Assembly: GCA_963854835.1 (NCBI GenBank)
Contig: OY978525.1
Location: forward strand, 24,947,253 to 25,011,252
Origin: Megamerina dolium
Lineage: Eukaryota; Arthropoda; Insecta; Diptera; Megamerinidae
Direction of reading: 5' to 3'
DNA: 64,000 nucleotides
Shown here in pieces: positions 33,457 to 45,400 of this stretch; the stretch's first letter is position 1; the number at the start of each line of letters is the position of its first letter. The translations under genes and the position numbers were made by a program. The notes beneath the pieces are model-generated. The model saw nothing but the letters and a program-made list of their open reading frames with translations, ran no database searches and had not been told where the DNA came from.

Positions 33457-36400
33457 CTGTAAATAACATAATAGTTGAATAATGTTAACAACTGAGCTAA
33501 TAATTTATGTAAGAGAATTTAAATGTAATTGCAATTAAAATTTTATATTCATGCTCATTTATTTTTATTCTTTTAATTATATAGTTGTATATATGTGTAC
33601 ATAAAGTACTTACACTCCTTCGACGACTACAGCCACACCAGCTGGTTGAACTGCTTGTGTTACAGCGACAGCAATTTGTTTAGTCAAACGTTCTTGTACG
33701 GTTAAACGTCGCGAAAATATTTCAACAATTCTATAAATAATCATAATAAAATGTTTTTTTTTTTATTTAATCATGTTATTTAATAAAATTTGCAATATTT
33801 ACCTTGCCAATTTACTTAAACCTAAAATTTTATTACATGGCAAATAACCAATGGAGACTTTGCCATAGAATGGCACCAAATGATGTTCACACATTGAGAA
33901 CATATCGATATCTTTAATGACGACCATTTCATCATGATCCTCGTCGAATATGGCGCCATTGAGGACATCTAAATTGGAATGAAATGTAAAGAAAGAAAAA
34001 TATAAAATATCTTAAGATAAATTTTAATCAATTTATTAATATTAATATTTGGGTGGTTATTTTTTGGGGCTCTAGGCCTAAAGCTAAAAAGAAAATAAGA
34101 GGCCAATAAATTTAAATTCGGTATATTTATTCGAAATATTCTCCTCCTGATTTAATACACTTGTTACATTGATTTAAAGTGATTCAAACGCGTGGTCCAG
34201 CTCATTTTTCGGAATTGCCTCTAGTGCCCTCGTCGAAGCCCGTTTTATGGTCTGAATGTTATCAAAAAAGCATCCTTTCAACTTCAATTTCAGTTTTGGG
34301 AACAAAAAGAAGTCGCACGGTGCCAAATCAGGTGAATACAGCGGGTGATTCCGAGCCAAAAATTGACGAACAATGAGTGCTGTCTGACGTTTTCACTGAA
34401 GCATTGCGGTCTTCTGTAATAAAATCACGAACTTTCTGGATCGCTTCCGGCGTCCGCACTGAAATTGGCATTCCAACTTTTATTTCATCTTCCAGCGACT
34501 CTCTGGACATCCACAAACCGTTTATGCCATATAAAAACATTTGATCTTACGCTTGCTGCATCATTCCGAATGTTTCTGATGCACTTTTACCAATTTTTGC
34601 GTGGAATTTAATGACCGCTCTTTGCTCCATGTTAAAATTTATACATCAAACGAACACGTGTTTTGTAAAATAAATGTCAATAAACATTAAATGTCAACCA
34701 AATGCCATGATTTTGACAGTTAGTAGAGGAAGGTTGAAGTTTCAAAACGCATGTGCTCACACATAGATGTGCACTTGGTTGCTGAGATATGGTTCGAGTC
34801 TTAATACATAATTGTCGCACCTTGTATGCTTATATTAAAACGTTGCCTGAAAAACATGGCAATATTCTTGGGGATTATCAGCTCACAATACCAGGGGTTA
34901 TTACATTACAAACGAGACACAATTTGATATAATTTTTTCATCAGTGCGGCATCATAAAAAAGGAAAAAGTTAAGGACGGTTGGATATTTGATCTCGTTTA
35001 AAATTTATTTCATCATGCTAAAGAACTTTAACTCTTTATCTCTGCGATTTTGTCTTTTAAAATGGTTAATCGCGGAGAAAATGCAAATTTACATTTACTT
35101 GTAGAGTATACGATTATCTTTCAAGCCTTTTTCTTACACGTTCTTGTGTATTATTGAATTTCCTTTTTTTCAAGTTTATAAAATTCTGTTATGAACAACT
35201 CGTCCGTTTAGCATAACATAAACTAAATTTCTGTTAATAATTTCAATTAACGGAACTCCATTATGGATGTTCCTTTGCATAGAATACTTCAATAATCATG
35301 TTAATAAAATTCTGTTATGGACAGACAACCGGGCAATTTTACATAACATAAATTAAATTTCTGTTAATAAATTCAATTAACATAACACCATTATGATTGT
35401 GTTTGTTGTTGTGTCAAATATGACGTACGAATAGAATAAAGACATATTTTAAAAAAGAACTATTATGATCAAAGGTATGTAGATAGAGGGGAAGAAGTGG
35501 CATATTGTACAAATAAAATACTTGAATATTTGGGTAATACATAATGTTTTTTTTTGTGATGATTTTCTTTATTTATTCTTATTCGATTTTAATCATGTTA
35601 GTTTTTAGTTGAAACCGGTTTGAATGCAGTTTTTTGCATGGTTTTTTGTTATTTTGTTTTTGGTGTTTTTTAATAAATCTGGTTCTAAAACAAAATAAAT
35701 TAAAATTGAAAATCAAATCATTGCTATTGGAGTGTCATAATATTGTAAGAATGGCACAATAAGCTGTTATAATTTAGAAGTAACGTGTTTATATACACAA
35801 TTTAATTGAAAGTAAATTGCCTTCAAATTGGCAATTCATCGAAATGTCTATATTTGCATGTATCATACATAGTAAAGGCCACAAACATTGCTAATAAATA
35901 TATATTTAGTTGTTATCTTAAGAATGTGTTGCCAGTAAACAATTTCATTTCCATTTAAACATGCTTTTTCCTTATATTAATATAAGTATATAGATATAGA
36001 GAGTATATAGGTGTATAGAGAATAGAAGGAAATAAATATGTTTTTTAGTGAAGGTGAACATAATTACACGCCTGTCTACAACTCTAGTGCCCATTATACA
36101 TATTGGAAATGTCAAAATAAACCATTTGACATATCGATATCCAAAGTAAGCTGACATTAACCTGATACTATTAGATAAACCAAGTACTTAAAAGATGCTT
36201 TCTTCCCTGACTTTTCACAATCGATATTGTTATGCCCTATTTATTTCATTCTTCCCTTCCTTTGACTATTTAATCCTACATACATACGCACACATGTATC
36301 TATTGTAGATAGATCACATTGCACTTATCTTCAATAACCATGGAGACAGACCACTTAAATCAATGCCTAAATATGTATTATTCATATATAAAGGTACATA

Positions 36401-39400
36401 CATACAAATTCCACTCAAATAAATATGTTGGAAAAATTAGCTTTTATTTTTTTTATCTTATGCTTCCCTTTTATTTTCTATTTAGACACTTATGTATGCA
36501 GATATAAATGTAGGTACTATATTCATTCTTCTCATTTCATTGCCATACATCCTTAAATATACGCAGGCATGTGCGAATCTTTAAAATATTCTTTAAATGA
36601 TTGTCGTTATATAGTGTGTGGCGCCCTACTCTTGTCTCTGACACTATTGTGGTTTTTGTTGTTGTTCCCATTTGAGTTGAGCACCCCTTAAGTATGCTAT
36701 AAAATACACTTGAAATAAGTAGCATATTTTAAGAAATCACTACGCATGGAATCTCACGTATGATATACATCATTTTTATATATCTACTGCGGGAGTGAGA
36801 GAGAGCGAGAGAGAGATTGGGAGCAACAGTATGCGAAAGTTGATAGGAACAGCGTTGCCAGATATATTTAAAATTGGAATTCTCCTCGTAATTTGTTCTT
36901 CTCATTTAAGTTTATTTTAGTTCATAACAATATTTTGATAACAAAAAAAAAAAAAAATTAAATTGCCAATTGGTGGTAAAATAATTTTCATTTTAGCGAA
37001 AAAAAAATTGTAATTTGTTCGTCTCATTTAAATTTTTGTAGAATATTTTGATGATAAAAATTTTTATCATCCATTGAAGGTAAAAAATGGTAACCTTAGC
37101 AAAAAAAAATGTTCATTTGTTTTATGTATAAACATTTTTATAGAACTTTTTGATCGTAAAAAGCCTCTACTTGCGGAAATTAACAAAATTGATAACTTTA
37201 AACCCTTAGTTTCCGATAATTTGGCAAAAATTTTAATGTTAAACTTATTTATTTCAATAGCTACCATCACTCAAAGTAACTAGAAATGTTAAGGAGGCTA
37301 TCCTGAAGGGGGTACACTTCGGACAACATAAGGCGATTGAGTTTTGATAGATCATTTCGAATATAAACCGTATTAAAGCGCTTTTTTTTTACAATCTACT
37401 CCTAAGTTGTCATGCAGTTGATGGAAGATCGCACATTCAAAATCAATGATGTCAACCTGACGGAGAGTTGGGCCGCGATTATGGCACCACAACTTCTTAA
37501 ATATTTAGTCCACCAAAGTTGAGAAATTCTCGTAATGACAGTTCGCCAACTTAATTTGTTTTTAATTTTATTTGAGCTGGGTTCCAGGGCGTCGAAACAG
37601 ACAAGGCTCGAAGTAGATCTGCAATGCAAGTATCCTAGGCTGTACTCGTATTAATAGCAATGATTACGGTTAAGAGTCAAACGAACACATACTTGTACCT
37701 CAAAAAAAGCCATTCAAAGATGGAAAAACATCAGAAATCAGAACAAAAAAATTAACATTAATTAAAATTAACTTCGAGAAGTTGCCCAAAACAAATATAT
37801 GTAAATGATCTATCAAACTACTTAAATAAGACGAAATTATCTACTAAACTACTCAAACCAGAAGAAGTGGATATATTTGCTTTAGAAATATAGCACATCT
37901 ACCAGTGCTCAATCGAGGGCGGTGATTTTCAAACAGCGTTTAATCGCCAATTGTGTTCGCGACAAAAACTACGAATTATAGATTTTGGCAGCTTCGGAGA
38001 TAATATTTTCCAACACATCCCAAAGAACATCTTTGCTTCCTGAGCTTGTTTCTCAAACTTAATTTTAGTCCTTGTTTTATATTTAATTGATGTTGTTTTA
38101 TTTCTCTCAATGTACAATTTATAAAAAAAGCTTCTTTCTAACTTAAAAAAAAATCCATGGAATGTGATTACTTTGGTTCATTGGACAAGCTACTTTTTTT
38201 TTTTTTTTTTTTGGTGGCTGTGTAATAATAAGAACAAATATTTGGCTTTTGTTTGAATTTTCAGTAAATTTATGCAACATAACCCAACAAATGCTGTTCA
38301 AAATGTAGTAACTATATAAAATTAATGAAATTTGAACTCACATTTCCTTGTGAAATCGCTTAAATTGAATATTTTTCTAATAGTGCAGATATTTTGAAGA
38401 CAAAATCGCCATTTTCAAAAAGCAAAAAAAGAGGAGACCTAAATATAGTCATAGGCCCAAAAAATCTCATTAAAACGACGATAAAATCATCATTCAACGT
38501 CATGGCAACGCTGTTGGGAAGCATTTTGTGCGTGGGCACGTGTTTGTTTGTGTCAGTGTACGTACATGGGTGTGTGCATTTGGCATAAGAATGAAGTAGC
38601 ACACATAATTGTATTACGAGACATAAAATCAAGAAGAAAATGAATTGCAGATTTATTGTATTGTAGAGGATGAAGAAGAGTAAGAAGAACAAGAAGAAGA
38701 AGAAGCAACAGCAAAATAAGAAGAACAACAAAGAAGCATTTACAATTGACATTGGAAACCTAACAACCACTTGTTACATTTTGTTGTTCTCTCTTATTTT
38801 CTAGCTGTTACTATAATGGACCTATTGTTAGTGTTGTTGCAATTGTTTTACGTCACTTGCATATACTCGTACGTACATATGTATGTATTATGTGTATGAA
38901 TTGTGAAAATAAAGAAGAAAGTAATCAAGTAAACCAAAAAAGTTTCTTTAGATAAATACTATGTAGATACCATATGTGGGTCTGAGTTTAGTAAATAATA
39001 TACATGTTGGTGTATGTCCATTGTAAGTGTATCCTTCCGCTGTGTGGTGGCCATTATTTTAGTAGTACACCTACAAATATTCCCATTTTGAATGATAATG
39101 AACGAATGAGAGCGTGACAAATGCATGATTTTATTTAGAACACATATATATTTAATTGATTACATTATTTTTGTGCGAATATGTGTATGTATGGGTGTGG
39201 ATAGAGTGAAAAATATGAACATCTTTCTTCCTGGAATCCAGGAATTTAATATCTCATAAGTACACAGATTAATTGGGACGAGCTTGTCTTTCAATATTAT
39301 TGTATTGCTAAAAATAGGAACTACTTGAATAGAATATACTTACATATATTACTCCACTCCGAACGGCGGAACCCTTACGTCACATTGACAATACTTTTCT

Positions 39401-42400
39401 GAGCTATGTCACAGAGCTTTTTCAGAAGTTTTTTTCATGGCACATTGCTACTGTCCTAGGACTTTTAGATTTGTCGCCGATATGTTTATGAAAGAATAAA
39501 TATTTATCAGATCACGGGTGCGTTTCGAACTCAAGACCCCTGCTATGGGACCCAAACAAACTGAAATAATACCTGATAAAAATCCCTAAAATCGTTTTAC
39601 ATGAACAAAAGCAGGAAGAACAACAAAACATGCAGCTTATAAGCACCAGATTATAAGCAAAATATGATCGGATGAAAGTATGTCCAATGATTAGAGGCTC
39701 AAAGTATGTTATGAGCGATACTAAAGAGGAGATTATGTGAGTTAACTAACGTGGAATAAGTCTCATTAATATCGAATGAAAGGAAAACTACACTTTAGGT
39801 AGGCCGGCTTTCTTAACCATCATGTGGATTTAATTCACGATGAATGGTAACGTTGTGCCCTGGTTCGCCAATTCACTCGCCATGCAGTGATTCTCAATGT
39901 CTCTAGGGCCGAGTACCCAAAATAGATTTATGGTGAAGTACTGCTCAAGCTCGCCTTATAACTCGTGACATGCTTGATCTCAGAGCAGCCTGGCTGTTCA
40001 AGTAAATATAGATTTCTTTTTTGGTTAGAATACAGTTCCTAAGAATTAAAAGGTCTTCTTTAATGGGTGAAATTTTGGCAATACATTCTAACGATCTGGT
40101 AAATGGAAGGATGGATGAATGCCCAACGCCTGAGAGTAGGCATCCTCTTTCACTTGCTTATTTAGTTTGGATACATCTGTGTAGATGCTGACCTTGTCAA
40201 TGCAATCTATCCCAATCTTCTATTGATGGGACAATCGTAATGAAAGATTTATTTAAATATAGTTTCACAAAGTCGGTGATCTTGGGATCCTAAGATAGAT
40301 GAGCGTTACTAAATTATTATGAATTAGTGATATTAGTGGGTGCTGTGGATCAGCGGTTAGTACGTTGGCCTTATTAAATCCCCAACTGAGGCACAACTTT
40401 AATATTGAAAGGATTTTTCTTTCGAACAGTACCCATCTGTCGGCAAACTAATGGCAATTCTTTCAGCTGTAACAATTTGCCTTGAAAACGCTTCTAGAAG
40501 AGTTCTGTGACTAAGCTCAGAAAAGGTGATGTTATCAGAGTTCTGCCGTTCGAAACCGGCTAATATAAATAGGTCCCTTCTAATAGAAGAGGATAGTTCC
40601 ATATAAGTCTAATAAATAACATATTTTTTTATTTTTATAGTGGCGAAAAGGGAAGACAAGGCCATTGGTAGAATGGAGTTTTCGAGAGAAAGGCCTTTCG
40701 CAAAATCTTCGTTTTGGTCGTGATGGCTTTGATCTTCTTTGTTGAGGTGCTGACTACCGTATAAGGTCCAAACATGAGTTGTGTGACAATATTGATATAG
40801 TTAAGTGAATTAAAATCCATTTCATTATATCGAGCGAATAGAAGAACATTCTCCAGCCAAAAACCGATTGTATTCGGTGCTCGATGGTGGATGCCAGAAA
40901 AGAGGAAGGTCCAATCTCCGGTGGAAGAACTAAGTAGTGGAAGCCATGTCAACAATAGTATGCTGGTATTTTGGTGGTGTAATCAAGTATTGTCCGAAAA
41001 ATATAAGAAAACATATACGAGGGTGGTCCCAGAACTACCCGACCAATAATAGATGGCGGCAGTAGTTTGAAAAAAATTACGTTGGTGAAAAGTGGCAACC
41101 TTATAAAACATATGTTTCAAGTTTCAAGGCGCCACGTTGTTTAGTATTTTTTTTTTTTTTGAGCCATCGAAAGTTAACGACCTCATTGAATTTGTAAACA
41201 TTAAAAAAATTGGTCACCGTTATGTAATTCAATACTTTCATTTGAAAGGTCTCAGTCCAACGAATATTAAAGCCGAACTAGATTCTACTCTGGGTGGCAG
41301 AGTTTAAACGAGGTTGTACGAGTTGCCAAGACGAATACCGTAGTGGCCGACCAATTGTGATGCCCACGCCAGAAACGGTTAAGAAAATCCACAAAATGGT
41401 ATTGGCTGATCGCCGGCTGAAGGTGCGGGAGCTAGGTGAAATTACAGGCATTTCAAAAAGTGCTATGCTCGTATATTGATCGAAAATTTGGAGATGAAAA
41501 AGCTGCGTGCAAGATGGGTCCCGCGTTTGCTCACAATAGAACGAAAACACCAGTTCACACATCCGCTATTGGGATGGGCAAAATCAATGAGTTAAAGCTC
41601 GTATTATTCGCCAGACTTAGCTTCATCGTATTATTTTCCATTTACAAATTTGAACAAATGGCTTGGTGGAGCTGGAGTGTGCGGTGGATGGCTATTTTAA
41701 TGAGCTAGACAGTTCATACTTTAAGCTGGATAAAGTGTATAGAGCTAAAAGGAGGATATGTTGAGAAATAAAGAAAAAATTTCCCAAATTTGTTGTGTTT
41801 TCTTTGTTAGGTCGGGTAGTTCTGAGACCGCCCACGTAGCTCAATTTATTTTATAATTGCGCCTTACGAAACTTAATGCGACCCCATTACCATTCTAAAG
41901 CAATATCCAAAATGATGACAGACGATGATTTCGCATTAGTGACATTCTTCGTGGTAAAACGCTGGTACTTTTTTGTAGCAAAAATAAAAAAAAGAAAAAG
42001 AAATTCACCTGATGAATCAGTTATTATAGTTAAAGCATCGATATTTGACGTATACGCGCAAAGATATATGTATTGAACGAGTATGCAGACGTAACTGTTG
42101 CAATTTGATATGGGAAATCCCATCACCAGTAAATAAATATAAAAACCAAAAACAATAAGAAAAATACAAGAAGAGAATTATGTGCCTATAAAAAAAATTG
42201 GATAGACTGTCATTAGCACGATTATGGTAAAAGCCAAAAGTAGAAAAATCACACAGAAAAATAAAATACTACATACAATTCATAATGATAAACTATGACG
42301 TCACAACATTAAATGATCTTTGACTATATGTAATTATTATTGACGCGCAAAGTCTCTTGATTTAAATTACATATGTATATGAGCAATTATTTAAAATTGA

Positions 42401-45400
42401 TACATTTACATATATATGAAGAAAAACAATTCAAGCAAGAGCGGGCGGTGGGGGGAAAAACGAAAGTAATTTACAAAAAAATGTCTGAGAATGTGATCTC
42501 GCCGAAAGAGATAAGGAAAAATGAATTCAGAGTAATTAATTAATTATTCAAATTATTGATTGAAGAAAATAAAAATAAAAAAAAAGCAAGAAATAATCAA
42601 ATCATAATATGCATATTTTCCCATCTCGCCATCTCTTTTTCTCTTTCTACATACAATACTCGTACATTATTCAGTAGCCTACAATTTTATTAATCCGCTA
42701 ATGATAATAATGATAATGACTTGCGATAAAAATAAGTAGATAATAACTTCTTAACCGGTTTCTTGGCAAAAACAAAAGAAAAATACTTAATGAAGAAGTC
42801 AAAATAAAAAAATATAAGAAATAAATTTCAGAAAGAAAAGACAAATGTGATCGGATGAAATACATACATACATTAAAATTGAAAGTATTTATAATTATGG
42901 ATATATTTAGTGCATTATGCAATTAATTTTGTATTTACATATGTAAATTCATTTCTTTTTTTGTATGTGACTGTATAATTTTAAGAATTTTATCGCATGA
43001 TATTTGTTGTTTGAACGCAATGTGTGTATTTTGCGTCATTCTTGCGTTGAATGAACGCGAAACTGAACTGGCCAAGAAGAGAAAAAGAAAAACTGTTGCA
43101 CAGGACAAAACCGATGACGATAATTTTCGAATATGTGTTCAAATTGCAGTTGTATTCAATTTATCCGTTACATAGTCTCCATATATAATTTGTTTTTTTT
43201 TAGGCAAAAATCGTTAAATTTTTCAATGGAGCATTTTAAAACTTTGGAAATCTCATTTTTTAACGGTAGTACTACTATTTCAAAAAATTGTATGTCATTG
43301 CGTTCATAAACAAACATAGTATCCATACAAAATGTTAATTTTTTTTTTTTTCATAAAAATCGACAAATTTTTCAATGCAGCATTGTGAAACTTTGGGAAT
43401 TTTTCGACCAAAATAGCACTATCTACAAAATTTTAAAGTAATTTGGTCCACAAATAAAAATAGTTTTCAAACAAAGTTTTAATTTTTTTAAACAAAAATC
43501 GATAAATCTATATGAAAGGTACAATTATTTTTTTATGTATTCTTGTAAAAATTTGGTAATGCTATTATTATTTCATCATTGTAGTATTCCTTACTAAATT
43601 TTTTGTCATTTCGTCGATAAATAAATATAGTTTCCATACAAAGTATATAAGAAATCGACAAAATTGTATGGAAAATATCAATATTTTTTAATGTATCATT
43701 CTAAAACTTTGGAAATCCTATTTTTATATTATAGTTGTATCCTCTGCATAATTTGAAGTCATTGCGTTCATAAGTAAACATTGTCACCATACAAAACTTA
43801 AACAATTCGTATGGAAGGTACCATTCGTTTTCAGTGTAGCATTGTAAAATTGTGTAAATAACTTTTTGTTTTACCATAACTGTACTCCACACAAATTTTG
43901 AAACACTTGCTATAAATATGGTCTCCATACAAAGTTAGCATTTTTTTTTTTAGGAAAAAATTGTCAAACGTGTATGGAAGATATTATTATTTTTCAATGA
44001 TACATCATGAAACATTTGTAAATCTTATTTCTCCATTCAAGTACTATTCCAATAAAATTTAAGTAATCCAGCGTATACATAAATATAGTTTACGTACAAA
44101 ATGTTGATTTTTTAGGTCAAAATCATAAATTTCGTATGAACGGTATCATTATGATTCAATGTAGCATCGTATAATTTTGCAAATCTTATTTTTTCACTAT
44201 AGTAGTATTTTCTACAAAATATGAAGCAATTCTATTCATTAATAAATATAGTCTCCATACAAAAATTCAATTTTTCAAACAAAAACCTAGAAATTTTTAT
44301 AGAATTTATAATTAATTTCAATGCACCATTCTGAGATCTTACTTTTTTTTACCATAATTGTATAACAGATAAAATTTAAAACAATTTCGTTTAGAAATAA
44401 ATATAGTTTCCATACAAAATTTTACTATTTGAAGATAAAATTGTATGAAAAGTAGCATTATTTTTTATTGCATCAGTCTGTAACTTCGAGAATCTCATTT
44501 TTCTACTAAAATATTACTCCACACAAAATTTAAAGCTAAATTTAAAATAACCATAGTTTCTATTCAAAATTGGTCAAGCAAGGATCATTTCACTAAGACC
44601 CTGGTAGACTTTGTCACTACGTACAAGTATTTTTTTTAGATCTTATCATTGTGTAAATTGAATTTAAATAAACTCCATGTCTCAGCTTTTGCAACTTACC
44701 TTCAATATTTTGATCATAACCTTTGGTAAAGAATAGCATTGCTTTAGCAGCACGTTCTGGTGTATTTAGTAAGCCTTGACGATCGGGATTCTCGCCAAGA
44801 GCGCCGAGTATTAAACGATAAGATCTCACCATGTCGGGTAATAGAGCTTCACGTGTTGGTGGTTTATGATCGAATTCGAGTTCATTATTGAATGTATATT
44901 TTGCGTGACCTATGAAGAAGGAAAGAAAACCAAAAGTTAATAATCTATTGTTGTTCTTTTTTTTTTAATCTATTATTTCTAAATACGCTTAAGCAATTTA
45001 TATTTTCAATTAATAAATTTTTGGTAGGAAACAATACTGAAAATAAATAAGTAAACGCAACAAGGAACTATTTGACCTCTACAATCACAATCGTAAACGC
45101 TTATACATAGTAAACAATTCTAGATGAGATATTTTTGAGATTAGCAAAACGTCATGTTCTGATTGTACGAATATATTATTTAATTTAGTTTTTTTTTCGC
45201 ACTACAGAAAAAAAATGCTGATTTCAATATAAACTGAGCGCGTGTATGAGTTGTGTTTTGTTTGTGTCGTTCATTGAATGTTTCTATTTAATACCTGGTG
45301 TGGTTGATGATCTTGGTGTTTTTGGACTTTTTGAATTTGTCACTTCATCAGCATCATTTTCTGGTATAACCGAATTTGTTTTCAACATTAATTTTGATCT

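Noticed and set aside
36797..36816. GAGA run as a proven Polycomb/GAF site
   Set aside because: Only sequence composition supports it; kept as a low-confidence regulatory feature.
38360..38770. 136-residue minus-strand hydrophobic frame
   Set aside because: Low-complexity Phe/Leu run from CTT/AAG repeats with no family resemblance.
42843..42858. GATCGGATGAAA similar to the LINE block
   Set aside because: Too short and no neighbouring LINE sequence.
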